Of a stretch of 64,000 nucleotides of DNA, positions 17,236 to 25,217 are shown one piece after another. The notes beneath the pieces are model-generated. The model was not told the origin of the DNA. It did no database searches and saw nothing but the letters and a program-made list of their open reading frames with translations. This DNA is from Comamonas serinivorans (GTDB taxonomy: Bacteria > Pseudomonadota > Gammaproteobacteria > Burkholderiales > Burkholderiaceae_C). The stretch covers positions 1,240,001 to 1,304,000 of the forward strand of contig NZ_CP021455.1 in assembly GCF_002158865.1 (NCBI RefSeq). Reading direction: 5' to 3'. The position numbers and the translations under genes are program-made. Position 1 is the first letter of the stretch; every line of letters begins with the position of its first letter.

Positions 17236-17266
17236 TTGACCTCAAGTTAACCTGAGGTCTTATCCT
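17236..17266 (+). promoter_or_regulatory. SoxR-type promoter with SoxR box
   Basis: TTGACC (-35, 17236-17241) and TATCCT (-10, 17261-17266) are separated by 19 bp, the stretched spacer of MerR-family promoters. Between them lies CCTCAAGTTAACCTGAGG (17240-17257), one base different from the SoxR box of the E. coli soxS promoter, and in the same register. It drives the clpP-like/gst/lysE operon. SoxR itself is not in this window. Confidence 0.85.
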
Positions 17267-17323
17267 GCTGCTGTGCCTTTCGCGCGACTTGTGCACCGCC
17301 CATGACTTCCGGAGTTCCCATCC

Positions 17324-17923
17324 ATGTTCGCCAGCCATACAGCATCACCACCGGTCGCTCAACCAGGAAGCGCCGGCACCTTTCTTGAAGAGAAGGCCTT
17401 TCGCGCACGGACAGTGCTCGTGTTCGGGACCGTGACGGATGCGCTGGCCTCGGAAACCGTCCGTAAGCTCCTGGCGCTGGATGCGGAATCCAGCGCGCCA
17501 ATCACCATGATCGTGTCTTCTCCGGGAGGCCATCTCGAATCGGGTGATGCGATCCATGATGTCGTGCGCTTCGTTGCTTCACCCGTCAACATGGTGGGCA
17601 CGGGGTGGGTGGGCAGCGCGGCGACCCACCTCTACCTAGGGGCATCACGCGAGCGGCGCTTCTGCCTGCCGCAGACCCGTTTTCTGATTCACCAGCCGAG
17701 CGGCGGTGCCGGCGGCCCCGCAAGCGACATCGCGATCCAGGCCAGGGAGATCATCCAGGCCCGGGAACGCATCGCCCAAGTCATCGCACGCGAGACAGGT
17801 CAGCCTCTTGAGCGCGTGCTGAAGGACATCGAGCGCGACCTGTGGATGCCCGCCGAAGAAGCGCTGTCCTACGGACTCGTGTCGCGCGTCATCCAGCGCC
17901 GCGAGGAGCTCGAACCCGCCTGA
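17324..17923 (+). CDS. ClpP-family serine protease paralogue
   Basis: 199 residues with the ClpP fold and an intact-looking triad: Ser98 in VGSAAT, His123 in LIHQPSGG, and Asp172 in IERDLWMPAEEA. SSPGG near residue 65 is the oxyanion-hole strand. It departs from housekeeping ClpP at the N-terminus and lacks a neighbouring clpX, so it is probably an accessory paralogue. ATG 17324 follows a CCGGAG ribosome-binding site. It is the first gene after the SoxR-type promoter and sits 19 bp before the glutathione transferase gene, which suggests a role in the response to redox-cycling compounds (inference). Confidence 0.88.
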   Translation: MFASHTASPPVAQPGSAGTFLEEKAFRARTVLVFGTVTDALASETVRKLLALDAESSAPITMIVSSPGGHLESGDAIHDVVRFVASPVNMVGTGWVGSAATHLYLGASRERRFCLPQTRFLIHQPSGGAGGPASDIAIQAREIIQARERIAQVIARETGQPLERVLKDIERDLWMPAEEALSYGLVSRVIQRREELEPA

Positions 17924-17942
17924 CGCACTGTTGGAACAGCAC

Positions 17943-18563
17943 ATGCTCAAAATCCTGGGAAAACGATCCTCCATCAACGTTCGCAAGGTCCTGTGGGCTT
18001 GTGCCGAACTCGGCCTGCCGTTCCAGCGGGAAGACTGGGGCAGCGGCTACCACGATGTGAACACGGACACGTTCAAGGCGCTCAACCCGAACGCGATGGT
18101 GCCGGTGCTGATCGACGGAGACTTCGTGCTGTGGGAATCGAACAGCATCCTGCGCTACCTTGCCAATCGTCACGACGACGGTGCGTTGTACCCACACGGT
18201 GCCGTGGCGCGCGCCCGTGTCGACCAGTGGCTGGACTGGCAGGCGTCGGACCTCAACCGTGCGTGGAGCCATGCTTTCATGGCATTGGTTCGGCGCTCGC
18301 CAGAACACGCAGACGTCCGGCAGGTGCAGCGATCCCTGGACGACTGGCATCGGTTCATGCGCGTGTTGGAGGGCCGGCTGGTTGACACGGGGGCCTACGT
18401 CGCGGGAGAAAACTTCAGCCTGGCGGACATCGCCATTGGACTGTCGGTCCATCGCTGGTACCAGACGCCCTTCGAGCATCCCCACCTGGATGCGGTGGAC
18501 ACCTATTACCAGCGCATCGAACGGCGCAGCGGATTCATCGCACACTGCATCGGCGTACCGTGA
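17943..18563 (+). CDS. Glutathione S-transferase family protein
   Basis: 206 residues. The N-terminal thioredoxin-like domain has RSSINVRKVLWACAEL (Ser/Asn as possible catalytic residues) and NAMVPVLIDGDFVLWESNSI, containing the cis-Pro and the glutathione-binding E-S pair. The C-terminal helical domain includes GENFSLADIAIG. These enzymes conjugate or reduce electrophiles with glutathione. It is the second gene of the SoxR-boxed operon, and its stop overlaps a possible GTG start of the lysE gene (GTGA). Substrate unknown. Confidence 0.93.
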   Translation: MLKILGKRSSINVRKVLWACAELGLPFQREDWGSGYHDVNTDTFKALNPNAMVPVLIDGDFVLWESNSILRYLANRHDDGALYPHGAVARARVDQWLDWQASDLNRAWSHAFMALVRRSPEHADVRQVQRSLDDWHRFMRVLEGRLVDTGAYVAGENFSLADIAIGLSVHRWYQTPFEHPHLDAVDTYYQRIERRSGFIAHCIGVP

Positions 18564-18589
18564 GCCGATCGGCCTTGTCCACCGCGATC

Positions 18590-19201
18590 ATGCCCATGCA
18601 ACCTGATCTGCTTCTGGCTTTCGTGACCTATGCGTTCGTGACCTCCATCACGCCCGGTCCCAACAACACCATGTTGCTCGCTTCGGGGCTCAACCATGGG
18701 TTTGCCCGCAGCGTGCCGCACATCCTGGGCATCAGCATCGGCTTTGCGGCAATGGTGTTGGGTGTGGGGGCAGGATTTAGCCGCCTGTTTCTTGCCTGGC
18801 CGTCTTTGTATACCGCGTTGCGCGTGGTCGGTGCGATCTACATGCTCTGGCTTGCCTGGCAGATTGCGACCGCGCAGCCGTTGCAGGACACGGCCGCGCC
18901 AGGCCGGCCGTTCGGCTTCTGGAAGGCTGCCGCCTTCCAGTGGGTCAACCCCAAGGCGTGGATCATGGCCATTGGCGCCATCGCCACCTATGCGCCCGCC
19001 GAGGGCGGGGGGGTGGCGGTGATCGCCATCGCGGTCCTCTATGCCGCCGTCAATGCGCCCAGCGTCGCTGTTTGGGCCGTCTTTGGGACGACGCTGCGCC
19101 GCTGGCTCACGGACCGGCGGCACCTGCGCATCTTCAACATCGCGATGGCCGTGCTGCTCGTGCTGTCCTTGTATCCGCTGCTATTCGGTCACGCCGCGTG
19201 A
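18590..19201 (+). CDS. LysE/RhtB family exporter
   Basis: About 203 residues, mostly hydrophobic, with around six predicted membrane segments. The signature TSITPGPNNTMLL near the N-terminus and FQWVNPKAW in the middle are diagnostic of the LysE/RhtB amino-acid and small-metabolite exporters of the inner membrane. Possible starts are GTG 18560 (overlapping the gst stop), ATG 18590 and ATG 18596; the later two fit the family N-terminus. It is the last gene of the SoxR-boxed operon. The exported compound cannot be told. Confidence 0.9.
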   Translation: MPMQPDLLLAFVTYAFVTSITPGPNNTMLLASGLNHGFARSVPHILGISIGFAAMVLGVGAGFSRLFLAWPSLYTALRVVGAIYMLWLAWQIATAQPLQDTAAPGRPFGFWKAAAFQWVNPKAWIMAIGAIATYAPAEGGGVAVIAIAVLYAAVNAPSVAVWAVFGTTLRRWLTDRRHLRIFNIAMAVLLVLSLYPLLFGHAA

Positions 19202-19321
19202 CAACGACATGCTCTCCAGGCAACAGGGATTGCGTCCTGGTCAAAGTGCCCGGCACGGGCTCGACGTGCAGCGCTTCGACTGAGGCCGTGGAAGCCGCGT
19301 TCCCTTGGGAGCCGCCTGCGG

Positions 19322-20071
19322 TTACTTCACGGCAGCATTGCCACCATCGGCGTACAAGGCTGATCCTGTGACGAAACTCGACATGGGACTCGCAAGAAAG
19401 AGCGCAGAGGACGCAATTTCTTCCGGCCGAGCGAGTCGCTTCATGGCGTGCAACCCCGCAGCCCAGTCTTTGGTGCTTTGGTCTCCTGCTATCTCGGTAT
19501 CGGTTCCGCCCGGCAGCAGCGCATTCGCCCGTATGCCTTGAGTTGCATAGTCGGCGGTGATGCCCTTCACCAAACCCATCAGCCCCGCTTTCGAGGCGCC
19601 ATAGGCCGCCATGCCGGGCAGGCCTGCACTGGTGCCCACGAAGCTCGATGTGAAAACAATCGAGCCGCCACCGCGAGTGAGCATCGCCGGAATCTGGCTA
19701 CGAGCACCCAGGAAGGCTGCCGTGAGGTTCGTCTCCAACGTGACCTGCCATTCCTCTGGCGTCATCTCAGCCAGCGGTTTGAGGGCACCGACGATGCCGG
19801 CATTGTTGATCGCCATGTCGAGTCCACCGAATTTGCTCATCGCTGCCTCGATCACCTGCTCATGAGTTTCAGGACGCCCAACATCCCCCGCCACAACCTC
19901 GGCGCGGCCACCGTTCTGCCGGATCACGTCAGCGACGTCGTTGAGCAGGGCTTCGCGTCTGGCGGTGAGGATGACCGCCGCCCCGTGCGCGGCAAACATC
20001 GACGCGATCGCACGTCCGATACCAGAGGACGCACCAGTGACGACGGCCACTTTTCCATCAAGCAAAGCCAT
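19322..20071 (-). CDS. SDR family oxidoreductase
   Basis: 249 residues, a classical SDR: TGASSGIG for cofactor binding, NNAG, catalytic Ser in VFTSSFVG, YGASK (Tyr and Lys), and the C-terminal VTGSALYADGG. It resembles 3-oxoacyl-ACP reductase or glucose dehydrogenase types of unknown specificity. The start MALLDGKVAVVTG at 20071 is preceded by AAGGGA; an upstream frame extension adds no recognisable sequence. It converges with the lysE gene and is not part of an obvious operon. Confidence 0.92.
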   Translation of the reverse strand: MALLDGKVAVVTGASSGIGRAIASMFAAHGAAVILTARREALLNDVADVIRQNGGRAEVVAGDVGRPETHEQVIEAAMSKFGGLDMAINNAGIVGALKPLAEMTPEEWQVTLETNLTAAFLGARSQIPAMLTRGGGSIVFTSSFVGTSAGLPGMAAYGASKAGLMGLVKGITADYATQGIRANALLPGGTDTEIAGDQSTKDWAAGLHAMKRLARPEEIASSALFLASPMSSFVTGSALYADGGNAAVK

Positions 20072-20205
20072 GAGAGATTCCCTTCGTATCCCATTGAAAG
20101 TGGGCATCGTATGGGTCCTGACCTTGCCCGGAACTCCGTTTCTTGCTGTCAAACAGGGGGGGCTGGGTCAAGGCAGGACAGCGATGGCGGGACTCATCGT
20201 GAAAC

Positions 20206-20240
20206 AAAAAACCCGCAAAGCCTTGTGCCATGCGGGTTTT
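20206..20240 (-). terminator. Rho-independent terminator of tRNA-Gly
   Basis: On the minus strand AAAACCCGCA pairs with TGCGGGTTTT across a 13-nt loop and runs into a T-rich tail, about 33 bp after the tRNA. Confidence 0.85.
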
Positions 20241-20272
20241 GAGAGGTTCCGGGGCTTTCTGAAAGCCTGAAC

Positions 20273-20346
20273 TGGAGCGGGTGAAGGGAATCGAACCCTC
20301 GTATGAAGCTTGGGAAGCTGCCGTTCTACCATTGAACTACACCCGC
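20273..20346 (-). tRNA. tRNA-Gly (anticodon CCC)
   Basis: The minus strand reads GCGGGTGTAGTTCAATGG, then the anticodon loop TTCCCAA, the T-arm GGGTTCGATTCCC and acceptor CACCCGC plus discriminator T and encoded CCA: 74 nt with the acceptor stem fully paired. It resembles E. coli glyU. The anticodon stem has one mismatch (position 28 with 42). A terminator follows. Confidence 0.97.
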
Positions 20347-20522
20347 TGAAGGTGTTTCGCCGACCCGGCACCGGCCCGATCAGCGAAGCCGCGATTCTAG
20401 CAGCGGCAGCCGTGCTGCGCCCGTTGCACGTCAACGCGCCGCTGGGCATGACGGGCTGGGCGAGGGCTGATTGCCGCGAGCACACTGGTGCGCGTGGCCC
20501 TCGTGCTGACACCGATGGGTGG

Positions 20523-20572
20523 CAGTATGAGTTCATTGATATTTTTTAGTGAACGAGAAGCGGTGGATACTG
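20523..20572. repeat. 50-bp dispersed palindrome, copy 4
   Basis: Begins CAGTATGAG and ends GGATACTG; the core is weaker (TTGATATT, GAACGAGAA). It starts 10 nt after the stop codon of the fused nitrate reductase gene. Confidence 0.75.
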
Positions 20573-20582
20573 CAGTTGTGTC

Positions 20583-23500
20583 TCAATACACATCGCGCAC
20601 GTAGCGCTTGTTGCGGCTCAGTGCCTGCACGTGGGCCTGGGCCTGCTCGGCGCTCAGGCCGCCGTGCTGCTGGATGAGGTCGCGCAGCGCCTGATCGACG
20701 TCCTTGGCCATGCGGCAGGCGTCGCCGCAGACGTAGAGCTGCGCGCCGTCCTGCAGCCAGGCCCACAGCTGCGCACCGTGCTCGCGCATGCGGTCCTGCA
20801 CGTAGACCTTGTCGGCCTGGTCGCGCGAGAAGGCGAGGCTGAGCCGGGTGAGCAGGCCGTCGTGGTGCATGGCTTGCAGTTCGTCCTGGTAGTAGAAGTC
20901 GGTGGCCGCGTGCTGCTCGCCAAAGAACAGCCAGTTGCGGCCGGTGTGGCCGCGCGCACGGCGCTCGTGCAAAAAGCCCCGGAACGGCGCCACGCCGGTG
21001 CCGGGCCCGATCATGATGGCGGGCGTGTCGGACGCCGCGGGCGGGCGGAAGTGGGTGGACGGCTGCACGAAGATCGGCACCTCGGCCTCGCTGGCGCGAT
21101 CGGCCAGGAAGGTGGAGCACACGCCGCGCCGGGGCTTGCCGGACTGGCCGTAGCGCACGGCCGAGACGGTGAGGTGCACCTCGTTGCGCTGGGCCTTTGG
21201 GCTGGACGAGATGGAGTACAGCCGGGGCTGCAGCCGCCCGAGCGCAGCGACCCAGTCCTGGGCCGCGACCTCGATGGGGAAGGCCTCGAGCAGGTCGATG
21301 AGCTGGCGCCCGCAGAGCCAGGACCGCAGGTCGCGGGCGCGTTCGGGCTGCAGCAGCTCGGCAAGCATGGCGCTGCCCGAGCGTTGCTGGATGAAGCCCA
21401 GCAGCGCGGGCGTGACCTTGGTGATGTCGTGGTGGCGCAGCAGCGCTTCGGACAGCGGCAATTCGCCCAGGCCGGTCACGCCGACGGGCGCGTGGCCGGG
21501 CAGCCGGAGCGCGGCCAGCGTGTCGGCCACTAGCTCGGGGCAGTTGGTGGGGCGCACGCCCAGGGCATCGCCGGCTTCGTACTGCAGGCCGGTGTCGGCC
21601 AGGTCGAAGACGATCTGACGGGTCTCCTTGCCCGACCCCGGGCCGTTCAGCACGCGGTTGGCCAGCAGCCGGGCGTGCAGCGGGTGGGTCCGGTTGCCGG
21701 TGTGGGCGTTGACGCCAGCCGTGCCTGACGCGGGTGCAGCGGGTGCGTGCTGTGCGGCGAGGGGCGCGGGGGCATGGACCGGCGTGGCGGGGGCAGGGGG
21801 TGAGGGTTGGGCGCCGGGCTGCGAATCGCCCAGCGCCTGCCGCACCGAGGCCAGCCAGCCGGCGGTGGCTGCCGTGTCGTCGGCTTCGCAATCGACGCGG
21901 GCCACCAGCCGCTGCGCGCCCAGCACGGCCAGGCGGTCGTCCAGCTGGCGGCCAAAGCCGCAGAACTGGTCGTAGCTGCGGTCGCCGAACGCGAGCACCG
22001 CGTAGCGGTAGCCGCTCAGCCGACCGGCTGTGTCCGCCTGCAGCGCCTGCCAGAGGGGCGCGCCGTTGTCGGGCGCCTCGCCGTCGCCAAAGGTGCTGGT
22101 GATCAGCAGCAGGTGGCCGCCGGCGGGCAGCTGGTCGATCGCCCAGGCGTCCATGCTGGCCAGCGTGACCTGGCAGCCCTGCTGCTCGAGTTGCCGGGCG
22201 CAATCGGCGGCGATGCCTTCGGCGTTGCCCGTCTGCGAGGCCCAGAGCACGGTCACCTGCGTGGCCGGCATGGGCGCCGGGGGCAGGGTCGGCGCGGGGT
22301 GGAGGTCGGCAGCCGGTGCCAGAGCGCCGGCGGGCAGCCAGGTGCGCGAGAACAGGCCGGCCAGGATGCCGTCCACCAGCGCGCGCTTGCCGGGCGCCAG
22401 CGGGGCGGTCGGCGGCAACAAGGGCACGCCGCCTCGCTCGCGGGCGTCGTCGCTGTGCAGGCCGGTGATGAAGCCTTGCAGGTAGAGCTGCTCGTGCGGC
22501 TCCAGCGTGGGCATGGGCGCGGTCGGTAGGCCCAGCAATTGGGACAGGGCTTGGGTTTGCATGGTGTGGTGCTCCCGTGACGGGTGTGGGGCGGTGACCG
22601 TGGCGGCCTGTGGCCTGGGCTGAGGCGCGGCGGCGCGGGCCTCGGTCGCCTGCACGGGCTCGGGCGGCAGGCGGCGCAGTGCCACGGCGCTGAACTTGAA
22701 TTCGGGCTGTTGCGACAGCGGGTCGATGGCGTCGCTGGTCACGGCGTTGATGGCCAGGTGTTCGCCATGGACGTCGTTCCAGTGGAACGGTGCAAAGCAC
22801 TGGCCCGGCTGCACGCGGTCGGTGACCACGGCCGGCAGCACCGCGCGCCCGCGCCGCGAGCGGATTTCGACGCGGTCGCGGCCCTGGATGCCGAGCGTGG
22901 TCGCGTCGTCGGGGTGCAGCTCGACGAAGGGGCCGGGGTTGAGCTTGTTCAGGCTGGGCACCTTGCCGGTCTTGGTCAGGGTGTGCCACTGGTGCTGCAG
23001 ACGCCCGGTGTTCAGCACCATGGGGAAGTCGGCATCCGGCAGCTCGGCCGGGTCGCCGTGCGGCCGCGCAAAGAACACGCCCTTGCCGCTGGGCGTGGCA
23101 AACGCCAGGCGCGGCGGCGTGCCGGCTTCGTCGGCCCGAAGGGCCTGGCTGATGCCGGTGTTCAGGTAGCGGATGGGGTGGCGGTCCTCCCCGTCATCGG
23201 GGGGGCAGGGCCATTGCAGCGGCGTTTCGCGCAGGCGGGCATGGCTGGCGCCGCGGATGTCGTAGCCGGTCTTGGGGTTCCAGAAGCGCTTGATCTCCTC
23301 GAACACCTCGTCGGCGCTGGTGTGGCTGAAACCCTCGGCGTAGCCCATTTTGCAGGCCACGCGGGCGATGATCTGCCAGTCCGGCAGGGCCTGGCCGGGC
23401 GGCGCCACGGCCTGCTGCATCAGCGTCAGGTTGCGCTCGGAGTTGATCATCACGCCCTCGGCCTCGGCCCACAGCGCGCCAGGCAGCAGGATGTCGGCGT

Positions 23501-24812
23501 AGCGGTTGGTTTCGGTGTCGAGGAAGGCGTCCTGGGTGATGACCAGCTCGGCCCGCTGCAGGCCTGCGATCACGTTCTGGCGGTTCGCAACCGAGGCCAC
23601 CGGATTGGTGCAGATCACCCAGCAGGCCTTGATGTCGCCGGCCTGCATGCGCTCGAACAGGGCCACCGTGCCGCCCACCTGGCGGGTGTGCAGCGTGCCG
23701 CGCGGCACCTGCCAGATGTCTTCGACAAAGTGACGGTCGTCCTCGGCCAGCACCGTGCGCTGGCCGGGCAGGCCGGGGCCCATGTAGCCCATCTCGCGCC
23801 CGCCCATGGCGTTGGGCTGGCCTGTCAGCGAAAACGGGCCGCTGCCGGGCTTGCAGATGGCGCCGGTGGCCAGGTGCAGGTTGCACAGGGCATTGGTGTG
23901 CCAGGTGCCATGGGTGCTCTGGTTCAGGCCCATGGTCCAGCAGCTCATCCAGGCGCCGGCCTCGCCGATCCACTGCGCGGCCTGCCGGATGTCGGCTTCG
24001 GGCAGGCCAGTGATGGCACTCACCTTGTCGGGTGAGTAGTCGGCCAAGAAGGCTGGCATGGCATCCCAGCCTTCGGTGTACTGGGCGATGAAGTCGGGGT
24101 CGGTGTGCCCGTTGGCGTGCAGCAGGTGCAGCAGGCCGTTCAGCAGGGCGAGGTCGGTGCCCGGCTGGATCGGCAGGTACAGGTGGGCCTTGTCGGCTGT
24201 GGTGTTGCGGCGCGGGTCCACCACGATGAGCTTGGCGCCGGCCTTCACCCGGTCCATGAGCCGCAGGAACAGGATGGGGTGGCAGTCGGCCATGTTGGCG
24301 CCGATGACGAAGAACACATCGGCGTGGTCGAAGTCCTGGTACGAGCCGGGCGGGCCATCGGCGCCGAGCGAGAGCTTGTAGCCGCTGCCGGCGCTGGCCA
24401 TGCACAGGCGTGAGTTCGACTCGATCTGGTTGGTGCCGATGTAGCCCTTGCACAGCTTGTTGACCAGGTACTGGGCCTCCAGCGACATCTGGCCCGAGAC
24501 GTAGAACGAGATCGCGTCGGGGCCGTGCTGGTCCAGCAGCGCCTTCAGGCGCCTGGCGGTCTGCGTGATGGCGGCATCCACACTCACCTGCACCGGTTCG
24601 CGCTGGCGGTCCAGGCGCGTGAACGCCGTTTCCATGCGCCCGGAATGCCGCAGGACCTGGGCGCTGCTGACCCCCTTGGTGCACAGGCGGCCAAAGTTGG
24701 TCGGGTGTGTCTTGAGGCCGGACACCTTCACCACCTGCTCCTGGTCGACGTGCAGCGTCATGCCACAGCCCACGCCGCAGTAGGGGCACACGGACGAGAC
24801 TTCGCAAGCCAT
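20583..24812 (-). CDS. Fused assimilatory nitrate reductase / sulfite reductase-type flavoprotein
   Basis: 1409 residues in two halves. Residues 1-720 are a NasA-type molybdopterin nitrate reductase: the [4Fe-4S] cysteines C9, C12, C16 and C44 (CPYCGVGCG and RLCTKG), a probable Mo-ligand C137 in SRLCMAS, and a molydopterin dinucleotide-binding domain near 595-715. After a Pro/Ala linker, residues 853-1000 form a flavodoxin domain (SQTGNAEG, TFGDGEAPDNG), followed by an FAD domain (RLYSISSSP) and an NADPH domain (GPGTGVAPFRGF, CGDACRMAKDVDQAL) like CysJ. This layout gives NADPH-driven cytoplasmic nitrate reduction in one chain. It is known in Comamonadaceae. An internal ATG at residue 751 starts the flavoprotein half but no separate ribosome-binding site is evident. 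Confidence 0.95.
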   Translation of the reverse strand: MACEVSSVCPYCGVGCGMTLHVDQEQVVKVSGLKTHPTNFGRLCTKGVSSAQVLRHSGRMETAFTRLDRQREPVQVSVDAAITQTARRLKALLDQHGPDAISFYVSGQMSLEAQYLVNKLCKGYIGTNQIESNSRLCMASAGSGYKLSLGADGPPGSYQDFDHADVFFVIGANMADCHPILFLRLMDRVKAGAKLIVVDPRRNTTADKAHLYLPIQPGTDLALLNGLLHLLHANGHTDPDFIAQYTEGWDAMPAFLADYSPDKVSAITGLPEADIRQAAQWIGEAGAWMSCWTMGLNQSTHGTWHTNALCNLHLATGAICKPGSGPFSLTGQPNAMGGREMGYMGPGLPGQRTVLAEDDRHFVEDIWQVPRGTLHTRQVGGTVALFERMQAGDIKACWVICTNPVASVANRQNVIAGLQRAELVITQDAFLDTETNRYADILLPGALWAEAEGVMINSERNLTLMQQAVAPPGQALPDWQIIARVACKMGYAEGFSHTSADEVFEEIKRFWNPKTGYDIRGASHARLRETPLQWPCPPDDGEDRHPIRYLNTGISQALRADEAGTPPRLAFATPSGKGVFFARPHGDPAELPDADFPMVLNTGRLQHQWHTLTKTGKVPSLNKLNPGPFVELHPDDATTLGIQGRDRVEIRSRRGRAVLPAVVTDRVQPGQCFAPFHWNDVHGEHLAINAVTSDAIDPLSQQPEFKFSAVALRRLPPEPVQATEARAAAPQPRPQAATVTAPHPSREHHTMQTQALSQLLGLPTAPMPTLEPHEQLYLQGFITGLHSDDARERGGVPLLPPTAPLAPGKRALVDGILAGLFSRTWLPAGALAPAADLHPAPTLPPAPMPATQVTVLWASQTGNAEGIAADCARQLEQQGCQVTLASMDAWAIDQLPAGGHLLLITSTFGDGEAPDNGAPLWQALQADTAGRLSGYRYAVLAFGDRSYDQFCGFGRQLDDRLAVLGAQRLVARVDCEADDTAATAGWLASVRQALGDSQPGAQPSPPAPATPVHAPAPLAAQHAPAAPASGTAGVNAHTGNRTHPLHARLLANRVLNGPGSGKETRQIVFDLADTGLQYEAGDALGVRPTNCPELVADTLAALRLPGHAPVGVTGLGELPLSEALLRHHDITKVTPALLGFIQQRSGSAMLAELLQPERARDLRSWLCGRQLIDLLEAFPIEVAAQDWVAALGRLQPRLYSISSSPKAQRNEVHLTVSAVRYGQSGKPRRGVCSTFLADRASEAEVPIFVQPSTHFRPPAASDTPAIMIGPGTGVAPFRGFLHERRARGHTGRNWLFFGEQHAATDFYYQDELQAMHHDGLLTRLSLAFSRDQADKVYVQDRMREHGAQLWAWLQDGAQLYVCGDACRMAKDVDQALRDLIQQHGGLSAEQAQAHVQALSRNKRYVRDVY

Positions 24813-25217
24813 GGCCGGTCCTCAGGCGCCCGGCCGGGCCGCGCGGCAGTGCCGCGCAGGGGGGGTGGGGTGAGCGTGTGGCATGCGGCCTCCTTGGGCG
24901 GGCGGGCAGCGGGTGGCCGCTCGCGGGTCGTGAAACACACAAGGCGCCCGCAACGCGTGCCGCCCTCATGGGGGCCGGCAGGTCACGGACGCCTTTGTCC
25001 AGGTTGACGAGGGCAGGGTGGGTCCGCTTCGTCACCCAAACCGATGCAGGTTTTGTGCCAGGCCATGGCGCCCGGCCGCACACCGGCACGGTGCGTGCTT
25101 GCGGGTGCCAGGTGCCCTGAGCGGGCCGTTTTCTGGGCAGCTGCCCCCTGCAACAGGGCATGCCGCACCGAGCCCGTGCACGTCGCGACCTTGCGGTGCA
25201 TTACCTTCATCACCCTC
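24813..25217. other. Divergent intergenic region, nitrate genes
   Basis: 405 bp between the fused nitrate reductase and the phosphatase-kinase gene, transcribed away from each other. Both promoters should be here. I see no clear -10/-35 pair, terminator or small gene. Confidence 0.4.
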
